In this document: one piece after another, positions 1 through 8,553 of the stretch
Position numbering within the stretch: the stretch's first letter is position 1
How the letters are laid out: every line of letters begins with the position of its first letter
Assembly: GCA_905480255.1 (NCBI GenBank)
Contig: CAJQPR010000160.1
Coordinates: 1-39,171, forward strand
Length of the DNA: 39,171 nt
DNA from: an uncultured Woeseiaceae bacterium
GTDB taxonomy: Bacteria; Pseudomonadota; Gammaproteobacteria; Steroidobacterales; Woeseiaceae
Direction: 5' to 3'
The notes under the pieces: model-generated
Told to the model about the DNA's origin: nothing
The model's database searches: none
Seen by the model: the letters and a program-made list of their open reading frames with translations, nothing else
Translations under genes and position numbers: made by a program

Positions 1-657
1 TTGATTACGCTTGTCGCCGTGAGCAGTGTGGCACTCGCCGCAACACCCGAAATGTGGCATGAGATTTACGACAAGTACGGGACCGCGGGTGCCGGGACAT
101 TCATTCAGGGTGGTGCGCAACTCATCCAGAATGGCTGGGGAATCCCATTCACCATTACACAGACATTGCTTGCGACAATGGTGGTCCTTTTCGCTGGCAC
201 AACAATGGACTCCGGCGTTCGACTGCAGCGATACATTATCCAGGAATGGGGGGAGATCTATAACATTCCGCTGCTGAAGAAAGGTGCCCTGGCAACCTTG
301 CTTGCCGTGACCTGTTGCCTGTTGCTGGCATTCGGAGCGGGTGGTGCGTCAGGCAGCGGTGGCCTGATCATATGGCCATTGTTCGGTTCCACGAATCAGA
401 TTCTCGCGGGTCTGACATTGCTGGTTATCTCCGTCATGCTGATCAAGCTCGGGCGGCCGGCGAAGTACACGATGTTCCCGATGATTTTCGTCTTGATAAC
501 GTCATCATGGGCGGCGCTGATCAAACTGGTTGAATTCTACGAAGCGAAGAACTGGTTGCTTCTGACGATTGATGTTGTGGTCGTAATTACGACCTTCCTC
601 GTCATCCTGGAAGCTGCGTCAGTAATTTCGAAATTCAGGCGCGAAAGTCAGAACTGA
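1..657 (+). CDS. cstA: Carbon starvation protein CstA, C-terminal part (cut by window edge)
   Basis: The frame is open from base 1, so this is the 3' end of a longer gene; about 218 codons remain of a family that is usually near 700 residues. CstA proteins are inner-membrane transporters for peptides or pyruvate, induced on carbon limitation. The remaining part shows several hydrophobic helices and the family-typical stretch IIWPLFGSTNQILAGLTLLV near residues 123-142, plus the preceding AGTTMDSGVRLQRYIIQEWG stretch. It ends in a short basic cytoplasmic tail. The stop overlaps by 10 bp the stop of the convergent TonB-dependent receptor. The family call is firm; the substrate is not determinable from the fragment. 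Confidence 0.9.
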   Translation: MITLVAVSSVALAATPEMWHEIYDKYGTAGAGTFIQGGAQLIQNGWGIPFTITQTLLATMVVLFAGTTMDSGVRLQRYIIQEWGEIYNIPLLKKGALATLLAVTCCLLLAFGAGGASGSGGLIIWPLFGSTNQILAGLTLLVISVMLIKLGRPAKYTMFPMIFVLITSSWAALIKLVEFYEAKNWLLLTIDVVVVITTFLVILEAASVISKFRRESQN

Positions 658-2822
658 CCTCGCAGGCCGATAATAAACGAGCTTCGTTTCCACTGGTCGC
701 GGACTTCGGTTCGCAGCAGGATGTCATCGCTGATGTTGCCAAGGTATCGCTCGCGGAAGCGTTTCGTCTGATCGTCCAGAATATAGCGGGCATCCGCCCA
801 GAGCATCAGCGAGTCGGTTAATCGATATTGCGCGGACGCATTCAGGCGCGGCGTCAGGGACTTGTTCTTATCGCGATAGGTGATGTCAGAGCGGAAACGT
901 TCGCTGAACCACTCGAGATCCACGGTGTAGTTCAGCTTCCATGCAGTTACGTCATGGCGAAACTTGAGCAGAATCCGATGTTGCGGTTTCCATTTCATCG
1001 GTCGCTTGTCGCCGGTGAAAGGATCGGTCGTTTCGGAGTCCTGAAATCGATACTCGGCATCGATGACAGCACCTTGAATGCCGATTGGCGCAAGCCGCCA
1101 GCTTCCTTTCAGGTTTGCGCCGTACAAGTCTGCATCGCCGATGTTGCCGGGCGCCGAAATTATTTCCGTCGCCGCAACTCTGTCGATGTGGTCTTCGATC
1201 TGGTTATAGAAGACCTGACCTTCAAGAACACCGTTATCATTACTCAGCCGTCTCTCGTACGTCAGCTTCCATTCCCATGCCTGCTCCGGCTCCAGGTCCG
1301 GGTTGCCCGCGTTTACCTGGTCGTCATCGCTGTTGAAGTTTGCAACGAAGTCTCCGAAATCCAGCTGGCTGACGGTTCGTTCAACTGAAGCTCGCAGCTG
1401 GTTCGCCTCGTCAAGATCCCAGCGCAGGTCGAACCTGGGTTTGACGTAGGTAAATGATCGGGCATTGTCGACGTCCGCACCGAACTGCTCGATCTTGGAG
1501 TACTCCACGTTCAGACCGCTTTCGAGCGCAATGTTATCGCGCAGCTGAAAGAAGTGTGTGCTGAAAAATTCGTAGCGGTTCTCTTCGACATCCGAATCAG
1601 AATTGAAAACGTCAATTGGATCCAGCGTGCCATCGGGAAGGATCTCGAAAAGCAGCACGTCTTTTTCGAGCGTATTGATGGCCCCTTCGAGTCCTAACTC
1701 CAGGTTTTGTGAACTGGTTAATGGCCAGCTGTATGAACTGCGCAGAATCGCCTCAGTCGCCAGTGCGTCGCTTAAGACCAGTGACTCCGATGGGACGTTC
1801 CCTGGCACAGAGGATGATAACGACACCGTTTCGGATTCATCTTCAGTTTTACTGGTGTAAATCGCACGGGTTTTCAAAGTACCATTGGCGCCGAGCCTGT
1901 TCTCGATGTCACCGCCCAGCTCCCAGTCCAGGCTGTCTTCCAGTGAGATGTTTTCAAGAACGTTTGTGTCCGGATTGCCGGTTTGGGTTACCAGGGTGGT
2001 TTCAAACTGCTCGCGGGCGCCGTCTTCAATGCGCGCATTGAGATTGAGAACATCGCCATTAGCAAGTTCGCGGCTACCCGACACGTTCAAAACCAGTTCT
2101 TCCTGAAGTTCCGGCCTGCTGATATCGCGGTGCTCGAAAGGCTGGTCCGAGGCGGGGTCAAACAGCTCCTCGACCCGGTCCTCGTCCTGACCGCGGTTAT
2201 AGGGACCATACTCGGCGCTCACAAGGTAGTTGAAGCCGGCGGCCGTATTACTATAGGAAACCAGGCCGTCGTATTCGGCCGAGTCTCCGTAGAATCCGGA
2301 ATGCAACTGCCAGGACCCCGAGCCGCCCGATATGTCTTCGGCGAGGACGATATTGATCAAGGTGCCTTCACTCCTTACGTCCAGTCCTGCGCTGGTGCCG
2401 CGAATTACCTCTATTCGGGTGACAACGTCAGCCTGGATCCTCTGCATGGCAGAGCTGATATCGTTCGATTTGCCTGAGATTCGTTTGCCGTTGATAAGGA
2501 TCTGATCGCCGCCGGATCCGAAGCCCCGCTTGTCCTGTTGCTGGCCGCCACCCCGATTGTCGTCAGGCAAAAGAGCGGCGCCGCCCGGCACCCAGCGCAA
2601 CATATCTGCAGCGTTAACTGATTGATAAGGCTCGAAAAAAGCAGCTTCGTAGGTAACCGTTCCACCGTCTGATGAACTCCAGACTCCATTGGCTATCGCG
2701 TTGCCGCCAACGCTCGCAGAACCCAGATTGCCCGCTTCCGGCGCTGCCGCCAGGCACAGGCACGGCAAAGATCCTGTGCCAATGGCCAGGACGAGCAGGA
2801 TCTTGCGGGCGTTCTCTCTCAC
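648..2822 (-). CDS. TonB-dependent outer-membrane receptor
   Basis: About 724 residues. The reading frame extends upstream to 2948, but I place the start at the GTG at 2820-2822: an AAAGGA Shine-Dalgarno lies ten bases before it, and translation then opens with a basic stretch, a hydrophobic core and LCLAAAP, a typical signal peptide. The plug domain follows, with the ILINGKRISGKS and RIEVIRGTSAGLDVRSEGTLINIVL motifs (written here in parts: RIEVIRGTSAG, then TLINIVL). A long beta-barrel rich in alternating aromatic and charged strands ends in RGQF, with the terminal Phe expected of barrel proteins. It would import an unknown ligand across the outer membrane with TonB energy. It is divergent from a second receptor and convergent with cstA. 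The substrate is unknown. Confidence 0.87.
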   Translation of the reverse strand: MRENARKILLVLAIGTGSLPCLCLAAAPEAGNLGSASVGGNAIANGVWSSSDGGTVTYEAAFFEPYQSVNAADMLRWVPGGAALLPDDNRGGGQQQDKRGFGSGGDQILINGKRISGKSNDISSAMQRIQADVVTRIEVIRGTSAGLDVRSEGTLINIVLAEDISGGSGSWQLHSGFYGDSAEYDGLVSYSNTAAGFNYLVSAEYGPYNRGQDEDRVEELFDPASDQPFEHRDISRPELQEELVLNVSGSRELANGDVLNLNARIEDGAREQFETTLVTQTGNPDTNVLENISLEDSLDWELGGDIENRLGANGTLKTRAIYTSKTEDESETVSLSSSVPGNVPSESLVLSDALATEAILRSSYSWPLTSSQNLELGLEGAINTLEKDVLLFEILPDGTLDPIDVFNSDSDVEENRYEFFSTHFFQLRDNIALESGLNVEYSKIEQFGADVDNARSFTYVKPRFDLRWDLDEANQLRASVERTVSQLDFGDFVANFNSDDDQVNAGNPDLEPEQAWEWKLTYERRLSNDNGVLEGQVFYNQIEDHIDRVAATEIISAPGNIGDADLYGANLKGSWRLAPIGIQGAVIDAEYRFQDSETTDPFTGDKRPMKWKPQHRILLKFRHDVTAWKLNYTVDLEWFSERFRSDITYRDKNKSLTPRLNASAQYRLTDSLMLWADARYILDDQTKRFRERYLGNISDDILLRTEVRDQWKRSSFIIGLRGQF

Positions 2823-3139
2823 AAGTACGCGTTCCTTTTGACTATTCGGGGCCGGAACAGCAGGTCGCCGCGCAGGCGTCGCTAAATTCGGGCCGATATA
2901 ATGCCAGATTGACAGCGCGGTCGAAGGCACTGTTTCAATATGTTGCAAAAATTATCACGCTTGTCGTAACAGGCTTTTAGGTTTCCAGGCCAGCGATTTT
3001 CGCGGCCGGAATCCGGGCGCGTTTCGGGCGCCAATTCAGGCAGAAATTTCTTGTTGCTAGAGCGCCACTGGGTTTCAGGCTGATCCGGGAGGATCGGCAA
3101 TCATCGTTAAATACCAAGGATTTAGAGAAAATTCTTAAT

Positions 3140-3159
3140 TTGTTGTCAATTCGCAACAA
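3140..3159. promoter_or_regulatory. Inverted repeat, possible operator
   Basis: TTGTTG and CAACAA form perfect 6-bp arms separated by 8 bp with AATT at the centre. The site lies about 150 bp before the receptor start at 3313. A closely similar site, GTTGTT-N8-AACAAC with the same AATT centre, lies upstream of another TonB-dependent receptor at 30036-30055. Two such sites before two receptors suggest a shared regulator; this is inference from pattern only. Confidence 0.35.
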
Positions 3160-3287
3160 TCGATTCCGACTGAAACAAAAAAAAGGCTCTTGCAAAGCTT
3201 TATTTTCGGTTCGAGGAGTGTTTCAATCTGCAATTGGAGCCCAGCCGTGAGCTGTTGTTTAAGTGCTGGGCGGAAGATTCTTTAACA

Positions 3288-3306
3288 CCAATTTTTATTG
3301 GGGAGA
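3288..3306 (+). promoter_or_regulatory. Small hairpin overlapping the Shine-Dalgarno of the receptor at 3313
   Basis: CCAAT (3288-3292) pairs with ATTGG (3297-3301) around a TTTT loop. The right arm runs into the GGGGAGA Shine-Dalgarno (3300-3306), so the hairpin could partly mask ribosome binding. The stem is only 5 bp, so the effect would be weak. Confidence 0.3.
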
Positions 3307-3312
3307 CGCAAA

Positions 3313-6111
3313 ATGCGAAAACTACCTAAGATCTTTAGGTTGATCTTGCCGATCTCTGCGATTGCTCTTGCACTACCTGGACTGACTTCGGTTGCCCAGG
3401 CGCAGCAAGGCGCAGACGAAGAGATTGAAGAAATCATTACCACAGGAACCCGGCGCGCGGCGCGGTCAGCGTCTGACGCTTCGGTGCCGATCGATGTTAT
3501 CAGTGGCCAGGAGATGGAAAATCAGGGCTTACCTGATATGGACGACATGCTGCGCAACACGATCCCTTCGTACAACGTACAGCGAATTGCTATTGGCGAT
3601 GCCGCGACGTTGGTACGTCCGGCGACAATGCGTGGCCTGCCACCTGATAACAACCTGGTACTCGTCAACGGTAAACGACGTCATCGTTCCGGCGTAATTT
3701 CGGAATCAGGTGCTCTCGTGCTTGGCGCACAGGGTCCTGACCTTGCCGCAATTCCGGGTTTGGCCGTCAAGCAGGTAGAAGTGCTGCGCGATGGAGCTTC
3801 GGCACAATATGGTTCTGACGCCATTGCCGGCGTAATTAACTTTGTGCTGCGCGACGACGCTGAAGGATTTACTGTCGAAGCCAGAACAGGCGAATTCATG
3901 GAAGGCGATGGCACACTGACACAGATTGCTGCGAACGCAGGCTTTCCGCTGGGCGACGACGGCTTTGCCAACGTCACCGTACAATGGCGCGAACAGGATG
4001 CAACCAGCCGCTCAACGAGCCGAACAGATGAAATCAATCTGCGCGAAAATGGTAACCCTGAACAGCAGACGAACGTCCGCAACCCAGCACAGATCTGGGG
4101 CGCGCCCGAGCTTATCGACGACATCAATGTTTTCCTGAACGCCGGTATTCAGTTGAGCGACTCGCAGGAACTCTACTTCTTCGGTAACTACGGCTCGCGC
4201 GAAAATCTGGGTGGCTTTTACTTTCGCAACCCGAATAATCGCGGCGGCACGTACACCGAAGGTGACTATCGTATCGTTGCAGACAGAGACCTGATCCCGG
4301 GCGTTGGTGGCCAGACTTCAACCTGTCCCGCATTGCTCTCGCCAGGTAGCGGTGGCAGTGGCGTACCGCTGGACCCGGTAGCAGTTGCTGCTGATTACGC
4401 TGCAATGCAGAACATGCCCCCCAACTGCTGGGTCATGAACTTCGAAGCACCAGGCGGCTATACACCGAATTTCGGTGGCGTCTTGACTGATGCTTCTGCT
4501 GCGATGGGTATTCGCGGTGAAATGGACAACGGTTTGTTGTACGACTTCAGTGCGAACATCGGTCGCAACGAGGTTGAGTTCTTTATTAAGAACACCTGGA
4601 ACCCGTCCAACGGCCCTGATGGCACAATTAATGGTGAGCTGCAGCGAGAGTTCGAGCTGGGTTCATACACTGAGACCGACTCCAACCTCAACGCCGACTT
4701 CGTGTTGCCGATTGCAGTTGATGCATTCGCCTCGGATCTGAACTTTGCTTTTGGTGCTGAATGGCGCAACGAGCAGTTCCAGACTCGTATTGGCGAAGAA
4801 GCGTCATGGAACGCTGGCGACTATGCGTTCCAGAATTCCGATCCGGCTAATCCTAACTTTTACAGTGACGGCGTAACTCCGATGGGTAATCTGAGTATCG
4901 GCGCGCACGGCTTCGCCGGCTTCAGCCCGCCGCAGGCCGGTCGTTGGGATCGTGCCAACTACGCAGCCTACGTTGATCTGGAAGCGGACATCACTGAGAG
5001 ATTAACGCTTGGTGCTGCCGTTCGCTTCGAGGATTTCGAAGACTTCGGCACGACGACCAATTATAAGGTTAGTGGCCGTTTCGCGATTACCGATGCTCTG
5101 GCAGTTCGTGGCTCATACAGCACCGGTTTCCGGGCGCCGACACCGGGTCAGAACAATGTGACCAAGGTATCGACACTGACGATCGACGGCGAGCTGGTTC
5201 AGAATGGCCAGATTCCGCCAAGCAACCCGATTGCCGTATCTTTGGGTGCATCGGAACTCCGACCCGAAGATGCGACCAACTTTACTGTAGGCGCAGTCTG
5301 GGATGTGACCGATACGTTGAGCTTGACGTTGGACTACTACAACATCGAGCTTAAGGATCGAATCGCGCAGACCGGCAGTATCGACATTACTCAGGAACCG
5401 GCGCTTACGGATGGCAGCTGCCCGAACATTGCAGCGGGAGGCGGCAGCCTGTCGCAGTGTCTTGAGGAAGCTGGTGTTCCGGGTGCTTCTGACCTGACCA
5501 GTGTGCGTTTCTTCACCAACGACTTTGAGTCAACCACTTCAGGCGTAGACCTGGTGGCAACCTGGTCGACGGATTGGGGTAGCGCTGGCACAGGTATGCT
5601 GACCGCCGCGTACAACTACACGGAAACGACCATTGATCGTGTTGGCGAAGAAGTCAGTCGTAACCGGGTCCATGACCTGGAAAACGAACTTCCTCAGCAC
5701 CGCGGTATTTTCACCTATAACCACTTTATCGGTAATTTCCGATTGATGGGACGGGCGAGTTATTACGGCGATTGGGCTGATGGTGGCTTCAGCGGCGACC
5801 CGAGCTGGACCGGTGCTGGTGTACCGAACTACACGCAGGACTGCGCCGGTACTGATCTTGGTGGTGGCCTGACGGACTATAACGATCTGTGCTACGACGG
5901 CCAGTGGATATTTGACGTCGAAGCGTCTTATACCTTTGCTGAGAAGTACTCGGTTATGGTCGGTGTGCAAAATCTGGCTGACGAAAATGGACCGCTCAAC
6001 AAGTCGAATGCCGATGGCACCGTCGGTGATGGCGCTACCTACGATGGCACCATCCCCTGGGGTTACGACGGTGGTTTCTGGTATCTCCGTCTGAGAGCTG
6101 ATTTCGATTAA
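3313..6111 (+). CDS. TonB-dependent outer-membrane receptor
   Basis: 932 residues from the ATG at 3313, chosen because GGGGAGA sits six bases upstream; an in-frame TTG at 3298 has no such support. The protein opens with a signal peptide ending AQAQQ, then EEIIT-type TonB box sequence, a plug domain with LVNGKRRHRSG and QVEVLRDGASAQYGSDAIAG, and a large barrel with many glycine- and asparagine-rich loops. This belongs to the wide receptor class common in marine gammaproteobacteria that import siderophores, glycans or other large molecules; the ligand is not evident. A strong rho-independent terminator follows 43 bp after the stop, so it is probably monocistronic. Confidence 0.9.
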   Translation: MRKLPKIFRLILPISAIALALPGLTSVAQAQQGADEEIEEIITTGTRRAARSASDASVPIDVISGQEMENQGLPDMDDMLRNTIPSYNVQRIAIGDAATLVRPATMRGLPPDNNLVLVNGKRRHRSGVISESGALVLGAQGPDLAAIPGLAVKQVEVLRDGASAQYGSDAIAGVINFVLRDDAEGFTVEARTGEFMEGDGTLTQIAANAGFPLGDDGFANVTVQWREQDATSRSTSRTDEINLRENGNPEQQTNVRNPAQIWGAPELIDDINVFLNAGIQLSDSQELYFFGNYGSRENLGGFYFRNPNNRGGTYTEGDYRIVADRDLIPGVGGQTSTCPALLSPGSGGSGVPLDPVAVAADYAAMQNMPPNCWVMNFEAPGGYTPNFGGVLTDASAAMGIRGEMDNGLLYDFSANIGRNEVEFFIKNTWNPSNGPDGTINGELQREFELGSYTETDSNLNADFVLPIAVDAFASDLNFAFGAEWRNEQFQTRIGEEASWNAGDYAFQNSDPANPNFYSDGVTPMGNLSIGAHGFAGFSPPQAGRWDRANYAAYVDLEADITERLTLGAAVRFEDFEDFGTTTNYKVSGRFAITDALAVRGSYSTGFRAPTPGQNNVTKVSTLTIDGELVQNGQIPPSNPIAVSLGASELRPEDATNFTVGAVWDVTDTLSLTLDYYNIELKDRIAQTGSIDITQEPALTDGSCPNIAAGGGSLSQCLEEAGVPGASDLTSVRFFTNDFESTTSGVDLVATWSTDWGSAGTGMLTAAYNYTETTIDRVGEEVSRNRVHDLENELPQHRGIFTYNHFIGNFRLMGRASYYGDWADGGFSGDPSWTGAGVPNYTQDCAGTDLGGGLTDYNDLCYDGQWIFDVEASYTFAEKYSVMVGVQNLADENGPLNKSNADGTVGDGATYDGTIPWGYDGGFWYLRLRADFD

Positions 6112-6154
6112 GTCAAAGCAAAATCAATCCAGCCGCAAGGTTGGTTTAAGAGAA

Positions 6155-6180
6155 GGGGCGCACAAGCGCCCCTTTTTTTT
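6155..6180 (+). terminator. Rho-independent terminator of the receptor at 3313-6111
   Basis: GGGGCGC (6155-6161), loop ACAA, GCGCCCC (6166-6172), then eight T residues. The stem is perfect and the position, just after the receptor stop, is right. Confidence 0.92.
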
Positions 6181-6240
6181 GTCAATTTTTTCGTGAATCG
6201 ACCTCAGCGGATGGTGCTGACGTAGCCAGGATGACGTGCG

Positions 6241-6326
6241 TAAATCGGGGTCGAACCGAGGTTTTCATAAATCGGGGTCGAACCGAGGTTTTCATAATAT
6301 GAAAACCTCGGTTCGACCCCGGTTTA
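6241..6326. repeat. Two direct and one inverted copy of a 27-bp repeat forming a long hairpin
   Basis: A 27-bp unit beginning TAAATCGGGGTCGAACCGAG occurs at 6241-6267 and again, with no gap, at 6268-6294. A reverse-complement copy with one mismatch lies at 6300-6326. The second copy and the inverted copy pair as an almost perfect hairpin with 29-bp arms around a single central A (6297). It lies between the convergent ends of the receptor and the hydrolase. The GGGGTCGAACC...GGTTCGACCCC palindrome resembles a REP or small MITE-like element rather than an ordinary terminator, because no T run follows. Confidence 0.85.
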
Positions 6327-6358
6327 GGATCGAGCCACAAAAGCTGGCAAACGAAAGC

Positions 6359-7279
6359 TCACAAACGTGATTCGATCCAGCTAATGATGTCGGCGGTGAC
6401 CGCATCGCGATTCGTTTCATTCAACATCTCGTGTCGACCACCCGCATAAATTTGCAGCGTGATGTCAGCGTGCTCTGTTTGTCGATAGACGTCGGAGAGT
6501 TTGGTCAGACCCTTTTCGCCGCCGACCGGATCGTCCTGACCGCCCATGATCAGAATTGGTATTTCAGGGGGAATGGAGGCAACCGCATTGGCAGAAGTAA
6601 TTTCCAGCAGGCCGCCGGTCAGATCCCGCCAGAGTTGATTCGTGAACAGGCCACCGCAAAGTGGATCGGCCAGGTAGCGGTCGACCTCGGCCTCATCGCG
6701 ACTCAACCAGTCAAGATCCGTCCGCGCTGGTTCGAAGGGTTTATTAAAGGCGTTGAAACCGGTGTTGTTCAGGAACGCGCTTTTTGTCTGCTTGCCGAAC
6801 AATGCGAGTATCGAGGATAGTGTTTTTGCGGCGCGCAGCTCTAACCTGTTTGCAAACGTGGATGCAGACAGGATCAACATCGATGTGGCAGCCGGGTGAC
6901 GCATAACAAAGCTCTGTGCAATATAAGAACCCATGCTGTGGCCAAGGAGGACAATCGGCACTCCCGGAAACTGCTTGGTTACTTGCTGGTTGACCAGTAA
7001 TGCGTCGGCAACAATCTTGTCCCAGCCAGCATGATCCGCATAGTGCCCTGCAGGGTTGGCAGCGGCACCGTGGCCGCGGTGATCATGAGCAACGACTGCG
7101 AATCCGCTGTTGTTGCAGACCTTCGCAAATCTCTCATAGCGGGCTGCATGTTCGCCCAGCCCATGAAAGATCTGAATTACCGCCCTCGGCGCTTCGCCGG
7201 ACTCCGGTAGCCAGTGGTTAACTGAAATGACGCGTCCATCATCTGCACATATGTCAGCTTGCAAGTCGTTTGATTCCAC
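6359..7279 (-). CDS. Alpha/beta hydrolase, monoacylglycerol lipase / lysophospholipase type
   Basis: 306 residues, a normal length for the Hydrolase_4 (monoglyceride lipase-like) family. The oxyanion motif HGLGEHAARY is at residues 39-48, a DHRGHG turn at 66-71, and the nucleophile elbow GHSMGS has Ser115. The acid Asp is probably in GGQDDPVG and the catalytic His in GGRHEMLNE near the C-terminus. No signal peptide is seen, so it probably acts in the cytoplasm or on the inner face of the membrane on lysolipids or monoacylglycerols. It is the last of three leftward genes, and its start overlaps the end of the TPR gene by 26 bp, which implies co-translation. Exact substrate uncertain. Confidence 0.85.
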   Translation of the reverse strand: MESNDLQADICADDGRVISVNHWLPESGEAPRAVIQIFHGLGEHAARYERFAKVCNNSGFAVVAHDHRGHGAAANPAGHYADHAGWDKIVADALLVNQQVTKQFPGVPIVLLGHSMGSYIAQSFVMRHPAATSMLILSASTFANRLELRAAKTLSSILALFGKQTKSAFLNNTGFNAFNKPFEPARTDLDWLSRDEAEVDRYLADPLCGGLFTNQLWRDLTGGLLEITSANAVASIPPEIPILIMGGQDDPVGGEKGLTKLSDVYRQTEHADITLQIYAGGRHEMLNETNRDAVTADIISWIESRL

Positions 7280-7994
7280 CCGTGGCCTCCGCTATCCATT
7301 TCCGTTGCACCTTGCGGTAGTGTCGTGGTGCCAGTTCGGCAGCAGTCAGAATATCTCTGAACTGTTCCAATGCGCCTTTCAAATCGCCGTGCTTTTCAAG
7401 GAACAGGCCGTAGCGCAGCGGAGCCTCTGCGCCGGCAAAGTAGGCAGCAACCGCAGCATATTCCTCAAGGGCTCTATCGTCATCACCGCAGGCCTCGGTC
7501 GCTCGCGCATATATGAGGTGACCATCGGCAGACTTGAAGTTTGGATTGTGCTCGATCAGCCGGTCGAGCGTCAGGCGTGCATCTTCGAATTGGTCATTGC
7601 CGAATTGGGCCGTGGCAAGGCCTAACAGAAGATCCGGATCATTTTCATAAAGGCCGGTAAGGGCCTCTTGGTAGTGGACGATTGCATGCTCGTACTGCCC
7701 GTTCTCAATGAGTTCACCTGCCAGGTGTCGCGTTGCATCGACGCTGCCTGACAGCTGATGTTCGCGTTCGCGCTGGCGAAGCTCACCCATTGGGTTCAGT
7801 GTCTTCTTTACGCCGCGGATGGCCCGTTTGCCCTGCGATGAATCCATAAAACCCGGCAGCAGTTCCGCGATGATGTAGGCCAGTGCCCCAATTCCGGGAA
7901 TCAGGATAACGAACACCCAGTACCAGGGCCGGCCGGTGCGCAGAACGTGGACGATCAGCGCTACCTGGATGACGACTGACAGGATAACCGGCAT
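7254..7994 (-). CDS. TPR-repeat protein with two N-terminal membrane helices
   Basis: 246 residues. Residues 1-45 form two membrane helices (VILSVVIQVALIVHVL, then YWVFVILIPGIGALAYII) with the RPWYW...PGIGALAYI pattern found in the PLDc_N-like membrane hairpin. The remainder is helical tetratricopeptide repeats, for example ATRHLAGELIENGQYEHAIV and LLLGLATAQFGNDQFEDA. Such proteins are usually anchored scaffolds; no enzyme motif is visible. Its start codon shares one base with the stop of the upstream membrane-protein gene (TGATG junction). Function unknown. Confidence 0.7.
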   Translation of the reverse strand: MPVILSVVIQVALIVHVLRTGRPWYWVFVILIPGIGALAYIIAELLPGFMDSSQGKRAIRGVKKTLNPMGELRQREREHQLSGSVDATRHLAGELIENGQYEHAIVHYQEALTGLYENDPDLLLGLATAQFGNDQFEDARLTLDRLIEHNPNFKSADGHLIYARATEACGDDDRALEEYAAVAAYFAGAEAPLRYGLFLEKHGDLKGALEQFRDILTAAELAPRHYRKVQRKWIAEATGGIKRLAS

Positions 7995-8470
7995 CAGCGG
8001 GTCTGGTGCCTGCCGTCAGTCAGGAGATTCATCGAGCGATAACCCATGTAGAAAAGCAGGCCAAGCTTAGTCAGCTCCATGATGGAGTAGGCGCCGTGCG
8101 CAATCGACGGTTCGGGCTCTATACCGGCAATAATCAGGTCGGTTCTGGCGGCGAGTTCCGGCAGCAGCCAAGTGCCCTGGGCTATAAGGATCGCGGCAAG
8201 TACAAAAGCCATGGCCCACAATTTGCGCGCCCGGTCCGAGAAGCGGATCAATACCAGTAAAATTATCAACGCCACAAACTCTGCCTTGTTCAGCCCGGCG
8301 AAGACGACCCGGCCGACGTCCAGCGCGATGGATCGTGTGATGGTTTCGGCACTGAAACGCAATGGAGTTGCCAGCATGGAGACGCCCGCCGTCATGCCGA
8401 ACCAGGTAAAGCACACCCACGCCGGGTTGCCGAATATTGTCTTTAAACGTGTTTTAAGATCTGGATTCAC
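7994..8470 (-). CDS. Small integral membrane protein of unknown function
   Basis: 158 residues starting at a GTG (8468-8470) with a weak AGCAGG motif upstream. Four hydrophobic helices are apparent, around residues 17-35, 60-80, 84-105 and 127-147. The WFGMTAGVSMLATPLRF segment resembles the start of DUF4149/TMEM205-like proteins, but I do not assign it. It is the first gene of the leftward three-gene unit with the TPR protein and the hydrolase, and it diverges from ctlX. Confidence 0.65.
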   Translation of the reverse strand: MNPDLKTRLKTIFGNPAWVCFTWFGMTAGVSMLATPLRFSAETITRSIALDVGRVVFAGLNKAEFVALIILLVLIRFSDRARKLWAMAFVLAAILIAQGTWLLPELAARTDLIIAGIEPEPSIAHGAYSIMELTKLGLLFYMGYRSMNLLTDGRHQTR

Positions 8471-8553
8471 GGCATAATTACCTGCTTGTATTCCTTGCGT
8501 CGTGGCGGCAAGCTTCGCTGCCCGCGCCCTCAGAGCGAATCAGACCCAACGAT

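Larger units (their letters stand above)
2823..3312. other. Divergent intergenic region between two TonB-dependent receptors
   Basis: This 490-bp stretch separates two outward-facing receptor genes and must hold both promoters. I see no convincing gene in it. Its right half is AT-rich and contains a TTGTTG/CAACAA inverted repeat (3140-3159) and a small hairpin over the ribosome binding site of the rightward receptor (3288-3301). I could not pick a confident -35/-10 pair for either gene. Confidence 0.6.
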
